A stretch of DNA of 64,000 bases from Clostridium sp. CCUG 7971 (GTDB lineage: Bacteria; Bacillota; Clostridia; Peptostreptococcales; Peptostreptococcaceae): the NCBI RefSeq assembly GCF_017590215.1, contig NZ_JAFFPK010000006.1, forward strand, positions 1-64,000. The letters are read 5' to 3'. Positions 48,595 to 57,837 of the stretch are shown in pieces. A program made the translations under genes and the position numbers. How positions within the stretch are numbered: the stretch's first letter is position 1; each line of letters begins with the position of its first letter. The notes under the pieces were generated by a model that saw nothing but the letters and a program-made list of their open reading frames with translations, was not told where the DNA came from and made no database searches.

Positions 48595-49467
48595 ATGAAC
48601 AAATTACAAAATGATTATTTGATAATCGAATCTAAAAAATCTGGCGCTGAACTTACTAGAATTTATTCTAAAAATCAAAGTAAAGATATTTTATGGTCTG
48701 GTGATAGTAAATATTGGGGAAGACAATCACCTGTTTTATTTCCTATTGTAGGAAAACTTATTGATAATAAAACAACTATCGAAGGTAATACATACTCTAT
48801 GAACCAACATGGATTTGCAAGAGATTTAGATTTTGAAGTTTTAGATTCTACTGAGAATTTTATATCTTATATTTTAAAATCTAATGTTGATACTAAAAAA
48901 ATGTATCCATATTCATTTGAATTAGTTATAAAATATACATTAATACAATCAAGTGTAAATATAGAATGGACTGTAAAAAATACAGATTCTAAAGATATCT
49001 ACTTTTCAATAGGAGCTCATCCGGCTTTTAATGTTCCTATGAGTAATAATGAATCTTTGAAAGATTATTATCTTGAGTTTAAGCATAGAAATAATGTAAC
49101 TAAAATCGAATTAAACGGACCTTTCTCCGGTAAATCTATTAATTTAGGTAGTATAGAAAGACTTGAGTTGGCTCCTGATTTATTTAAAAATGATGCACTA
49201 ATATATACTAATATAGATGAAATTTCTATACACTCTAATAATAGTAGTGATTTTATTAAAGTAGATTTTAAAAATTTCCCATTAGTTGGTATATGGACAC
49301 CTTATTATAAGGACAATAATTCTACAGCTCCTTTTTTATGTATAGAACCATGGTATGGACTAGCTGATAATATAGATTCTAATGGTGTGTATAAGGATAA
49401 AGACTATATAAATAAATTAAATATTGGAGAAACTTTTAAAACTTCATATTCTATATCTATTGGATAA
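48595..49467 (+). CDS. Aldose 1-epimerase family protein (LacX-like)
   Basis: 290 residues, galactose mutarotase-like beta-sandwich. GRQSPVLFPIVGKL, NQHGFARDLDFEV and FSIGAHPAFNVP (catalytic His region) and TAPFLCIEPWYGLAD match the LacX/YeaD-like subfamily. Acts on hexose or hexose phosphate anomers. Start after AAGGGGG; terminator follows. Confidence 0.9.
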   Translation: MNKLQNDYLIIESKKSGAELTRIYSKNQSKDILWSGDSKYWGRQSPVLFPIVGKLIDNKTTIEGNTYSMNQHGFARDLDFEVLDSTENFISYILKSNVDTKKMYPYSFELVIKYTLIQSSVNIEWTVKNTDSKDIYFSIGAHPAFNVPMSNNESLKDYYLEFKHRNNVTKIELNGPFSGKSINLGSIERLELAPDLFKNDALIYTNIDEISIHSNNSSDFIKVDFKNFPLVGIWTPYYKDNNSTAPFLCIEPWYGLADNIDSNGVYKDKDYINKLNIGETFKTSYSISIG

Positions 49468-49471
49468 AGCT

Positions 49472-49501
49472 AAAGTGTTCTATTTTAGAACACTTTTTTA
49501 A
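49472..49501 (+). terminator. Terminator of the epimerase gene
   Basis: AAAGTGTTCTATTTTAGAACACTTTTTTAATTT. Confidence 0.87.
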
Positions 49502-49530
49502 TTTTATGAATTAACATATTAAATATTAAT

Positions 49531-49580
49531 AAGAGAGGCTAGACTATATGAATTATTAATTCTCATAGTCTAGCCTTTCT
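49531..49580 (-). terminator. Terminator of the 70-residue gene
   Basis: AGGCTAGACTATGAGAATT / AATTCATATAGTCTAGCCT stem on the minus strand, about 15-60 bases past the stop. Confidence 0.72.
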
Positions 49581-49593
49581 TATTGATACAAAT

Positions 49594-49806
49594 CTATATT
49601 TTATCATTATTTATTTTATCTTCTAGTTCTTTTATTCTATTTTCTAATTCAATAATTCTATTTTCCTCTTTATTCTTATTTTTAACTCTAGATGTAATAA
49701 AATATATACCATATACGATTAATCCTAATATAGCTAATAAAATTAATGTATTAAACATTTGAAATATAAGTTCATAGGTAATACCCACTAATGGTTGTTC
49801 CTTCAT
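49594..49806 (-). CDS. Small membrane protein with coiled-coil tail
   Basis: 70 residues from MKEQPLVG with AGGGGTGA upstream (a GTG 12 bases earlier overlaps that site). One membrane helix (LILLAILGLIVYGIYFI), a basic stop-transfer stretch, then a heptad-like tail (ENRIIELENRIKELEDKIN). No family recognised; phage-holin-like in build but stands alone. Confidence 0.6.
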   Translation of the reverse strand: MKEQPLVGITYELIFQMFNTLILLAILGLIVYGIYFITSRVKNKNKEENRIIELENRIKELEDKINNDKI

Positions 49807-50032
49807 GAATCTACTCACCCCTAGTTTTAAATTATATATTTCATATTAAAACATATCAACTAACAATAATTTACATTATAATCATTATTATGTACTTTTT
49901 ATGGTTTTTATAGGCAACTAATTAATATATTATTGCTCTAATAGAAAATAAGATTAACTACCTTATTTAACATACACTTCAAAATATGCTATATTATTAA
50001 TGCTATCTAGTAAAAATAGGGGGAATATAAGT

Positions 50033-50404
50033 ATGAAATTTGCATCTAAAATATTAATACTTGGATTCGGTATATTTTCATTTATACAATTTAACAAAAA
50101 TATATCTAGTAAAAATATATCTAAAGAACATCAACAAGTATTAATAGAGCAATAAAGTGCTAAAACTAAAAGAAAAAAAGTATCCAAGGAAAATTTTGAT
50201 CGTTATCAAGATTACTTAAATACATTCATAGGTACAAATATTAAAGAAATAGAAAGTGAACTTATTCAAGAATCATGGAAAAAAGAAAACAGCACATTTA
50301 CGAGTGTTCATGGTGATACTATTACAATAGAGCATGATGAATATGATACTATTACAAACGTAGACCTAAAAGTAAATCAAATAACTAAAATCATAGCAAA
50401 ATAG
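50033..50404 (+). pseudogene. Small exported protein interrupted by TAA
   Basis: After AGGGGGA an ATG opens a frame with a signal-like start (MKFASKILILGFGIFSF). It meets TAA at 50153-50155 after IEQ and continues in frame as SAKTKRKKVSKENFDRYQDYLNTFIGTNIKEIE...IIAK to TAG at 50402. Total 123 codons. The text on both sides is coherent, so this is one gene with a nonsense codon (single base change from CAA, GAA or AAA). Not recognised. Confidence 0.6.
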
Positions 50405-50409
50405 ATACA

Positions 50410-50480
50410 TATAAAAATACCTCCTATATTTGAAAAAGTAGAACATAGATGTTCTTCATCTTATCGAATATAGAAGGTAT
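50410..50480 (+). terminator. Hairpin after the interrupted gene
   Basis: AATACCTCCTATATT ... AATATAGAAGGTATT outer stem with an inner GAACAT-type hairpin; serves the convergent pair. Confidence 0.5.
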
Positions 50481-50535
50481 TACAAAACTTAATTATTAAG
50501 TTTTAATTTATTAAATATGCATTTATTTAATTAAA

Positions 50536-52164
50536 TTACTTCTTTGTATCTCCATACATTTCTTTTAATTGCTTTTGAATATCCTTATTCTCTAAATACT
50601 CATCAAGAGTAGTTTTTCTATCCATTATTCCACCAGGAGTTATCTCTATTATTCTATTTGCAAGAGTTTGAATCATTTCGTGGTCATGAGAGTTAAATAT
50701 TAAAACTCCTGAGAACTTTTCTAAACCTTTATTTACAGAAGTTATAGATTCTAAGTCTAAGTGGTTAGTTGGATCATCTAATACTAATACGTTCGCATTT
50801 GATAACATAAGCTTAGATAACATACATCTAACTTTTTCTCCTCCAGATAATACTTGAGCTTGTTTTAAAGCTTCTTCTCCAGAGAATAACATTCTACCTA
50901 AGAATCCTCTTATGAAACTTTCACTCTTTTCTTCTGAGTATTGTCTTAACCAGTCAACTAATGAATATTCAACTCCATCAAAGAATTGGTTATGGTTTTT
51001 AGGAAGATAAGATTGAGAAGTTGTTACTCCCCACTTAAATGTACCACTGTCAGCAGTATCTTCTCCCATTATTATGTTAAATAAAGTAGTTATAGCTATT
51101 TCGTCTCCCATAAATGCTACTTTATCATCTCTATCTAATCTGAAAGATACATTATCTAAAACTTTAACTCCATCAACAGTTTTAGTTAATCCTTCAACTT
51201 CTAATACTTCATTTCCGATTTCTCTTTCTGGAGTAAATCCTACGTATGGATATTTTCTTCTTGATGGTTGTATATCGTCTAATTCTATTTTATCTAATTG
51301 TTTCTTTCTAGATGTCGCTTGTTTTGCTTTAGAAGCATTTGAACTGAATCTTGCGATGAACTCTTTAAGTTGAGCTATCTTTTCTTCAGCTTTCTTGTTT
51401 TGATCTTTAGCTAATTGTAATGCTAATTGGCTTGACTCATACCAAAAGTCATAGTTACCAACGTACATTTGTATTTTACCAAAGTCAACGTCAACTATAT
51501 TTGTACATATTTGGTTTAAGAAATGTCTATCATGCGATACTATTATAACGATAGAATCTTCTAAATCCATTATGAAGTTATTTAACCAATTTATTGATTG
51601 GAAGTCTAAGTGGTTTGTAGGCTCATCCATTACTAGTATTTCAGGTTTACCAAATAATGTTTGTGCAAGTAATACTTTAACCTTTTCTCCACCAGTTAAT
51701 TCTTTCATTTGCTTATAATGCATGTCTTTTTCTATACCAAGACCCATTAATAATCTTTCTGCATTAGTTTCTGCATCCCATCCATCAAGTTCAGCAAATT
51801 CACCTTCAAGTTCAGCAGCTTTTATACCATCTTCTTCAGAGAAGTCTTCTTTCATGTATAATGCATCTTTTTCTTGCATTATTGAGTAAAGTCTTTCATG
51901 TCCCATTATAACAACATTTAAAACTGTATCTTCTTCATATTTGAAGTGGTCCTGTCTAAGTACTGACATTCTTTCTTTATCTGTTATAGATACACTTCCT
52001 GTATTTGGTTCTATATCTCCAGCTAATATTTTTAGGAAAGTTGATTTTCCTGCTCCATTAGCACCTATTATCCCGTAGCAGTTTCCTTTAGTGAATTTTA
52101 AGTTAACATCTTTAAATAACTCTTTATCACCAAATCTAAGTCCAATATTTGTAACTTGTAACAT
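50536..52164 (-). CDS. ABC-F family ATPase (YbiT/YkpA-like)
   Basis: 542 residues from MLQVTNIG, chosen by AAGAAAGGA; the frame opens 14 codons earlier without a site. Two ABC domains: first with Walker A GANGAGKST, signature LTGGEKVKV, Walker B ILVMDEPTNHLD; linker rich in Lys (about 240-310); second with signature LSGGEKVRC and VLVLDDPTNHLD. The second Walker A reads MGDEIAITTLF, lacking GKS/T. No membrane domain, so a soluble ribosome-associated factor; ABC-F proteins act on translation or antibiotic protection. Confidence 0.92.
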   Translation of the reverse strand: MLQVTNIGLRFGDKELFKDVNLKFTKGNCYGIIGANGAGKSTFLKILAGDIEPNTGSVSITDKERMSVLRQDHFKYEEDTVLNVVIMGHERLYSIMQEKDALYMKEDFSEEDGIKAAELEGEFAELDGWDAETNAERLLMGLGIEKDMHYKQMKELTGGEKVKVLLAQTLFGKPEILVMDEPTNHLDFQSINWLNNFIMDLEDSIVIIVSHDRHFLNQICTNIVDVDFGKIQMYVGNYDFWYESSQLALQLAKDQNKKAEEKIAQLKEFIARFSSNASKAKQATSRKKQLDKIELDDIQPSRRKYPYVGFTPEREIGNEVLEVEGLTKTVDGVKVLDNVSFRLDRDDKVAFMGDEIAITTLFNIIMGEDTADSGTFKWGVTTSQSYLPKNHNQFFDGVEYSLVDWLRQYSEEKSESFIRGFLGRMLFSGEEALKQAQVLSGGEKVRCMLSKLMLSNANVLVLDDPTNHLDLESITSVNKGLEKFSGVLIFNSHDHEMIQTLANRIIEITPGGIMDRKTTLDEYLENKDIQKQLKEMYGDTKK

Positions 52165-52271
52165 TTCAGTTATTTCCTTTCTTATCTTAAGTTTTAATTT
52201 TTCCATTATTCAACATTATCTATGATATAACAAATACTTATTTTAGTCAACCAATATGGGCACTAAAATAA

Positions 52272-53291
52272 CTATATTTTAGCAAAATTACATGCAGGAT
52301 AAGTGCATACTTCACAGTTCATACAAAGACCACCATGACCGTATAATGCAATATCTGCTTTTGTTAATTTTTCGTCTATTAATATCCTTGGTAAGATTAC
52401 ATCAAATACTGTAGTTTTATTATACATTGCACATCCTGGTATTCCCATTATAGGTACTTCTCCATAATATGCTAGTAAAAACATAGCTCCTGGAAGTATT
52501 GGTGAACCATATGTTACTAAATCAGCTCCAGTTTCTTTTATAGCTGTTGGGGTAACATCATCTGGATCTACACTCATTCCTCCTGTGCAACATATAAGTT
52601 CTGCTCCTTGATCTATAAAATCATTTATAGCTTCTTTAATTATTTCTTTATCATCTGGACATATAGTTTGTCCTAGTATTTCACAATTATATTTACTAAC
52701 TTTATTTTTTATAACAGGGCCAAACTTATCTACTATTCTCCTATAATATACCTCATTACCAGTTGTAACTATACCTACCTTTTTAGGTTTAAATGGTATC
52801 ACACTTACAATCTTTTTATCCTTAACTAAGTTTTTAGCTTCTTGTAATTTTTCTTCTTCTATTAAAAGAGGTATTACTCTTGTTCCTGCTACTTTAGTTC
52901 CCTTTTTAACTTCGAAATTATTATGAAGTGTTGCCATCATAATATCATCAATACAATTTAATTTAAATAAAGTATCAACATCTATTTTTAGCATACCATC
53001 AAGAGATGCTATAAAATCAATTTTACCTTCTTTTATTTCACTAAAATCTAAATTTTCTCCAGCTGATATTTCCTTCAAAAATATAGCACCATCATTTTCA
53101 TGTACCATACCTTCAGTTTTTTCCCATACATATAGGTTATCTTTCCCTAAAGATAATAATACGGGTATATCTTCTTCTCTAACAATATGCCCCTTTTTAA
53201 AGGCCCTACCCTTGAATTCTCCTGGTATTATTTTAGTAATATCATGACATAGTATTTGTCCCACTGCATCCACTGTTTTTATTTGTCTCAT
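52272..53291 (-). CDS. Molybdopterin-binding (MoeA-like/MogA-fold) protein
   Basis: 339 residues from MRQIKTVDA (AGAGGTG upstream). The MPT-binding domain (about 165-310) carries VGIVTTGNEVYY, ELICCTGGMSVDPDDVTPTAI and the conserved IPGCAM. The C-terminal end adds YGHGGLCMNCEVCTYPACNFAK, a Cys cluster. This is the type found next to YqeC and MocA in clusters for (selenium-dependent) molybdenum hydroxylases. One base after mocA: an operon. Confidence 0.85.
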   Translation of the reverse strand: MRQIKTVDAVGQILCHDITKIIPGEFKGRAFKKGHIVREEDIPVLLSLGKDNLYVWEKTEGMVHENDGAIFLKEISAGENLDFSEIKEGKIDFIASLDGMLKIDVDTLFKLNCIDDIMMATLHNNFEVKKGTKVAGTRVIPLLIEEEKLQEAKNLVKDKKIVSVIPFKPKKVGIVTTGNEVYYRRIVDKFGPVIKNKVSKYNCEILGQTICPDDKEIIKEAINDFIDQGAELICCTGGMSVDPDDVTPTAIKETGADLVTYGSPILPGAMFLLAYYGEVPIMGIPGCAMYNKTTVFDVILPRILIDEKLTKADIALYGHGGLCMNCEVCTYPACNFAKI

Positions 53292-53292
53292 T

Positions 53293-53859
53293 TTACACAC
53301 CTCTAAATTTTTCATAATCTACTTTATTGTCAATGTCAATTAACATATTTTCACTTACATCTATATAATTTATTTTTGAAGATTTATTAACTACTTTTTT
53401 GCCTTTTTCATCATCTTTTAATTTTAATAATTCATCTTTTTTATTATATGGAAATATTACTGGATTACCTTTTTTATTTCCGTATTTTGGTATTATTATA
53501 TAGTTTTTATCTTCATTAAATTTATCTATTATTTTATTTATATAAAGACTTTCAATAAATGGTTGATCTCCAACAAAAAACATATAGCCATCACATTTTG
53601 AAGAATTTAAAATACCTAGCTTTATAGATTCACTTTGACCTATATAAGCATTTTTATTATATACGCTTTTAAATTTATATTTTTTACTTAAGTTTAATAT
53701 TCCTTCATATTGACTTACAACTATTACTTCATTAAAACAACATTTACTTATTTCTATAAATGCATATTCTATCATAGGTATTCCCTTAAAATTTAATAAT
53801 AGCTTATTCTCACCCATTCGCTTTGATAAACCTGATGCCATTATTATAGCATTTATCAT
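53293..53859 (-). CDS. Molybdenum cofactor nucleotidyltransferase (MocA/MobA-like)
   Basis: 188 residues. Nucleotide-binding start INAIIMASGLSKRMGENKLLL, then GDQPFIESLYI and GNKKGNPVIFP. It adds CMP or GMP to molybdopterin; MocA-type (cytidylyl) is favoured by the neighbours. Start after AGAGG. Confidence 0.85.
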   Translation of the reverse strand: MINAIIMASGLSKRMGENKLLLNFKGIPMIEYAFIEISKCCFNEVIVVSQYEGILNLSKKYKFKSVYNKNAYIGQSESIKLGILNSSKCDGYMFFVGDQPFIESLYINKIIDKFNEDKNYIIIPKYGNKKGNPVIFPYNKKDELLKLKDDEKGKKVVNKSSKINYIDVSENMLIDIDNKVDYEKFRGV

Positions 53860-53875
53860 GTATTTTACCTCTATC

Positions 53876-54613
53876 TTAATATTTAAATATATTCTCTTTT
53901 ATACTACCATAAAAAATACTTATATCAATATTTTCATTCTTTATTATATCTATCAATTTTTTTGCTAAATCTTCATAATAAATATTTTCTACTTTATTAA
54001 TGAAAAGTATTTTTTTACCTTTTGCATATTTAAATAATCCATTAGGATTTAGTACTATATTTTTAATATCAAATATATTAATAATCCCCTCTGATTTATA
54101 TGTTATTTTTTTGAATTCATTTAATCTATGAATATTTTCTTCATTTATATCCATTCCTAGAGATGTTATATCTATTATTCCTATTGTTTGAGTGGTATTT
54201 GTATATACGACTGGCTCTAATTTATTCCAACCTTTAAGTTTCTTTCTCTTAGACCCATCTCCTTCTATAAATGTAATATCAAATCTAGGAGTTATTAAAT
54301 CAAGTTCTTTAAAATCTAAACCTATTATTTTATTTTCTTCATTTATACGCTTACCGTAAACTACAATATTATTTGAGACGTGTATTGGCGAATTAGTTGA
54401 GCAAATATCTAGTAAATTTTTATTATCAGTAAGATATATGTCTTTATAACATTCATCTGTTGGTGCATATATTTTAGTAGTTGTAGTTAACAAAACTTTA
54501 AATTTATCCTTATAATATTTTGCAAAATAGTTAATAAAAGATGTTTTTCCTCCAGCTCCTACAACTGTTATAATTTCGCCTTTTTTTATATCTAACATTT
54601 TTCCTAAAATCAT
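53876..54613 (-). CDS. yqeC: YqeC family, selenium-dependent molybdenum cofactor protein
   Basis: 245 residues. P-loop-like VVGAGGKTSFI near the N-terminus, TTTTKIYAP, and FIEGDGSKRKKLKGW match the YqeC family associated with selenium-dependent molybdenum hydroxylases. Exact biochemical role is not established. First of three genes yqeC-mocA-moeA-like, spaced by 16 and 1 bases. Start after GAGGTGAG. Confidence 0.85.
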   Translation of the reverse strand: MILGKMLDIKKGEIITVVGAGGKTSFINYFAKYYKDKFKVLLTTTTKIYAPTDECYKDIYLTDNKNLLDICSTNSPIHVSNNIVVYGKRINEENKIIGLDFKELDLITPRFDITFIEGDGSKRKKLKGWNKLEPVVYTNTTQTIGIIDITSLGMDINEENIHRLNEFKKITYKSEGIINIFDIKNIVLNPNGLFKYAKGKKILFINKVENIYYEDLAKKLIDIIKNENIDISIFYGSIKENIFKY

Positions 54614-54679
54614 ACACTCACCTCTACTGATACACTACAATACCTAAACTACTCTAGTCAAGTTATTATATTTAATAAT

Positions 54680-54722
54680 AAAAAATAAGGCTAACCTCTA
54701 TTTTGAGACAGCCTCATTTTTA
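54680..54722 (-). terminator. Terminator of the eut operon
   Basis: AATGAGGCT...AGCCTTATTTTTT on the minus strand after the eutQ stop; separates eut from yqeC. Confidence 0.82.
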
Positions 54723-54734
54723 TAATATAATTGA

Positions 54735-55208
54735 CTAGTTTTGTGATGCCCAGTCAGCTGGATAAGTTACGTATATAAATCTTGCATAATCCTTAACAGA
54801 AAATTGTATACTACTTCCTTTAGGTATAAGTATTAATTCTCCAGCAGATGCTGATACAGTTCTTCCGTCTATTACTATATCTAATGTTCCTTCTATAACA
54901 TAATCTATTTCATCATAGTTTAAAGTCCAGTCAAATGTTGTTTCTTTCATTTCCATTACTCCACAACCTAATCTTGGGCTTTCTTCTAAATTGAATAAGT
55001 CTTTTGTGTAAACTACATCATTAGGATTTCCTGTGTCTAGTCTATTTGACTCATCTACTTTTACAGTTGGTAATTTTATAGAAGTTATTCCACTTACGTC
55101 TTTATTTCTTATAAAATCAACACTATCTTTGCTTCCATTTATTTTTTCTTCTAGTATTTGTCTTACTAATTGTTCTAACATTCCTTTGTCTATGTTTTTC
55201 ATATCCAT
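54735..55208 (-). CDS. eutQ: Ethanolamine utilisation cupin EutQ
   Basis: 157 residues starting MDMKNIDKG; AAGGAG is 10 bases upstream, while an ATG three codons earlier is too close to it. EutQ-type cupin at about 55-150 (GVMEMKETTFDWTLNYDEIDYVIEGTLDIV, IPKGSSIQF). EutQ has been linked to microcompartment assembly and acetate kinase activity in Salmonella. The N-terminal helix (MLEQLVRQILEEK) resembles encapsulation peptides. Last gene of the operon, 1 base after eutH. Confidence 0.92.
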   Translation of the reverse strand: MDMKNIDKGMLEQLVRQILEEKINGSKDSVDFIRNKDVSGITSIKLPTVKVDESNRLDTGNPNDVVYTKDLFNLEESPRLGCGVMEMKETTFDWTLNYDEIDYVIEGTLDIVIDGRTVSASAGELILIPKGSSIQFSVKDYARFIYVTYPADWASQN

Positions 55209-55209
55209 T

Positions 55210-56301
55210 TTAAGCATTCTCCTTTTTAAGTGTTTTATTTGCTAAAGCCATAGCCACTATTACAGCAGTTATTCCTCCAACTAGTTTTGCAACTATCATA
55301 GGTGTCATCATTTCTGAATTAAATCCAGCTGTAAATCCTAGATGATCTCCAAATACGAAAGCTGCTGATACAGAAAATGCAACGTTTATTATCTTTCCTC
55401 TATTATCCATATCTTTCATCATACCAAACATAGGTATACAGTTAGCTAAACTTGCAACTAATCCAGCTGCTGATGTATCATTCATTCCTAATAATTTCCC
55501 TAAAGCCATTAAAGGTTTATTAAATACTTTTGTTATAACAAATACTAGAGGGAATGCTCCTGCTAAAACAATTGCTATCTCTCCAACTGTTGCTATACCT
55601 TCATGAATTGGTTTCATACCTGGTATTACAACTATTCCTGTTAAAGCTTCCACTATTCCTGCTGCAAGTCCTAAAGTTATAACTATAACAACACCTTTAC
55701 CAAAATAAGTAAACCCTTTTATCATAGCATTTTCGAACTTTAATAGTCCAATTACTATTATTACTGCAAAGATTATTATTGGTACTAAGTTTCTAACAAT
55801 CATCATTACATCAAATCCGGCAACTAATCCCCCTACAAAAGCTCCTATTGGTATAGTTATTATACCTGCAAGTATACCCGTTGCTAAGAACTTTTGGTCT
55901 TCTTTCTCGATTATTCCAAGTGCCACTGGTATTATAAATACTATAGTAGGTCCCATCATAGCTCCTACTATAAGTCCACCAAATAAACCTGCATTAGGAT
56001 CTTTTGCAAGTTCCATTGCAAGTGGTGCTCCACCCATGTCATTTGCTAATATAGAACCTGCAAACATAGCAGGGTCTGCACCTAGCATATCAAATAAAGG
56101 AACTACTACAGGTCTAAGTACATCTGCTAATACTGGAGCTAAGCATATAACTCCAACCATTGCTACTGCAAGTGAACCCATAGCCATAATACCTTCTTCA
56201 AATTGTTCTCCTAGCCCAAATTTGTTTCCGATACATTTGTCTATAGCACCTAATACCATAAATGCTACCATTATATACATTATAATTTCATTTATACTCA
56301 T
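55210..56301 (-). CDS. eutH: Ethanolamine permease EutH
   Basis: 363 residues with about 10-11 membrane segments and many Gly/Ala-rich helices; contains AMGSLAVAMVGVICLAP and GMNDTSAAGLVASLANCIPMF, typical of EutH. Moves ethanolamine across the cytoplasmic membrane, important at low external ethanolamine or low pH. Start after GGGAGG. Confidence 0.95.
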   Translation of the reverse strand: MSINEIIMYIMVAFMVLGAIDKCIGNKFGLGEQFEEGIMAMGSLAVAMVGVICLAPVLADVLRPVVVPLFDMLGADPAMFAGSILANDMGGAPLAMELAKDPNAGLFGGLIVGAMMGPTIVFIIPVALGIIEKEDQKFLATGILAGIITIPIGAFVGGLVAGFDVMMIVRNLVPIIIFAVIIVIGLLKFENAMIKGFTYFGKGVVIVITLGLAAGIVEALTGIVVIPGMKPIHEGIATVGEIAIVLAGAFPLVFVITKVFNKPLMALGKLLGMNDTSAAGLVASLANCIPMFGMMKDMDNRGKIINVAFSVSAAFVFGDHLGFTAGFNSEMMTPMIVAKLVGGITAVIVAMALANKTLKKENA

Positions 56302-56306
56302 GGCTA

Positions 56307-56861
56307 TTACCTCCCTATTAAATTTTTTCTTATTTTTTCATCTACAGATGGTATTACTGATGTACATACTATGTCTTTAACTTTTAATATATTTTTAGCT
56401 TCATCTATTCCATAATTTATGCTACTTAAACTTCCCGATACTATATATACAAGCTTTCCACCTATTGCAAAAGAAAGTTGTAGTTTTATAAGATTAACAT
56501 CACTACTTTTTAAAGTTTTATCTAATGCTTTTAACCCAGCACATACTTTATTAGTCTCCATAATTCCTATGGAGCTAATATTTTCAGTATGTTTATATTT
56601 ATTTTTAAGTCCATCTATTATACTCTCATGTACAGCATTTATAACAAAACTATCTACTATAAATCCATCTGTAATACTTATTCCATAGTCTATAGCTGTA
56701 TTAACTTCGCCAGTATCTCCGCTTATGATTATAATAAATTTCCCAGGACATATACTTTTTAAATATAAAACCTCAACAGAGGCTTTTTTTACTATTTCAT
56801 TAGATACTTCAAATCCTTTTGCAATACTTCTAAACTCTATAGCACCAATGCTTTTACTCAT
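56307..56861 (-). CDS. Tandem BMC-domain shell protein, PduT-like, with Fe-S cysteine
   Basis: 184 residues with two BMC domains (about 4-90 and 96-180: SIGAIEFRSIAKGFEV and SIGIMETNKVCAGLKAL). CPGK with Cys38 occupies the position of the Cys38 that holds a 4Fe-4S cluster at the pore of the PduT trimer. Likely a shell component that passes electrons or binds a cluster. The ATG overlaps the eutN stop (ATGAGTAA), so translational coupling is likely. Confidence 0.88.
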   Translation of the reverse strand: MSKSIGAIEFRSIAKGFEVSNEIVKKASVEVLYLKSICPGKFIIIISGDTGEVNTAIDYGISITDGFIVDSFVINAVHESIIDGLKNKYKHTENISSIGIMETNKVCAGLKALDKTLKSSDVNLIKLQLSFAIGGKLVYIVSGSLSSINYGIDEAKNILKVKDIVCTSVIPSVDEKIRKNLIGR

Positions 56862-57126
56862 CACAAACCTCTAGTGAATCAATAACACCAATTATTGTTG
56901 CATCAACTGGAACAGATTTATGCTCTAAAGATTCTCTAGCTGCAGATCCTTTAGTTATTAATACTAAGTCTCCATTACCAGCGCCAGCATTATCTGCTGC
57001 AACTAAAAATCCATCCTTATAAGTTACCTTATCTTTTAAAAGTTTAACTACTAAAAGTTTTTGTCCACATAGCTTTTCATCTTTTCTTGTTGCCCATACA
57101 TTACCAACTACTTTTCCAATTTCCAT
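56854..57126 (-). CDS. eutN: Microcompartment vertex protein EutN
   Basis: 90 residues, EutN/CcmL family: MEIGKVVGNVWATRKDEKLCGQKLLVV, VAADNAGAGNGDLVLITKGSAAR, DATIIGVID. Forms pentamers at shell vertices. Start after AAAGGAGA. Confidence 0.95.
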   Translation of the reverse strand: MEIGKVVGNVWATRKDEKLCGQKLLVVKLLKDKVTYKDGFLVAADNAGAGNGDLVLITKGSAARESLEHKSVPVDATIIGVIDSLEVCDE

Positions 57127-57139
57127 AAGAATATCTCCT

Positions 57140-57823
57140 TTATACCCTATTTAATTTTAAATGATGTATTCTTATAAAATCATTAGCAAGTGGAGTAACT
57201 ATACTTTTCTTCCCTATTAAAATTTTGCTAACTCCATTCATTTGCGGCTTTCTTAAATCAGATTCTGATATAAGCTTTTTATTTCTTAAATCAAGAACTT
57301 CATCAGTAACCTCTATAGCTTTATCTATTATAGTCTCATTTGAATTATTAATTTCTTCTTTAGAAGTGCTTTTATTTTCATCTAATATGTTGAATATGTC
57401 TTTTATAACGTTTACACCAAACTTTTTAAGTTCTTGTTCAAAAGATATATATTTATTGTATAGTGCTTTTGGTGCACTAGATTTATATCGCTTATATTCA
57501 AGCCCATCTTCCATTATATAAACTTTTTTACCCATCATAAGCATTTTAAGTATGAATCTTTCTTCATTAGATGTAGAATTTCCAATAGATAAGTTAGAAA
57601 GACCTCTTAGGCAAAGTCTAGATATTATAACTATATCTGATTCTCTAATACTCTCATCATAACTTAAAACTTCAAAATTATTCTTTAATAGGTTAAATCT
57701 ATTTTCATCTTTTTCCCAAAGAACTACACACTTAGGTAATTTTTTTACTTCACTTACTTTAGAGTCATTAATTTTTTTATATATTTCATCAACTATAAGA
57801 TCTATCAGCTTATTATAATCCAT
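57140..57823 (-). CDS. Eut-operon protein of unknown function (TIGR02536-like)
   Basis: 227 residues from MDYNKLIDLI (GGCAGGTG upstream; the frame opens 3 codons earlier). Blocks KVYIMEDGLEYKRYKSSAPKALYN and ISESDLRKPQMNG match the uncharacterised eut-operon family I know as TIGR02536. The first helix (YNKLIDLIVDEIYKKI) is an encapsulation-like amphipathic helix, so it is probably a cargo protein of the shell. Confidence 0.8.
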   Translation of the reverse strand: MDYNKLIDLIVDEIYKKINDSKVSEVKKLPKCVVLWEKDENRFNLLKNNFEVLSYDESIRESDIVIISRLCLRGLSNLSIGNSTSNEERFILKMLMMGKKVYIMEDGLEYKRYKSSAPKALYNKYISFEQELKKFGVNVIKDIFNILDENKSTSKEEINNSNETIIDKAIEVTDEVLDLRNKKLISESDLRKPQMNGVSKILIGKKSIVTPLANDFIRIHHLKLNRV

Positions 57824-57837
57824 AAATAGCACCTGCC

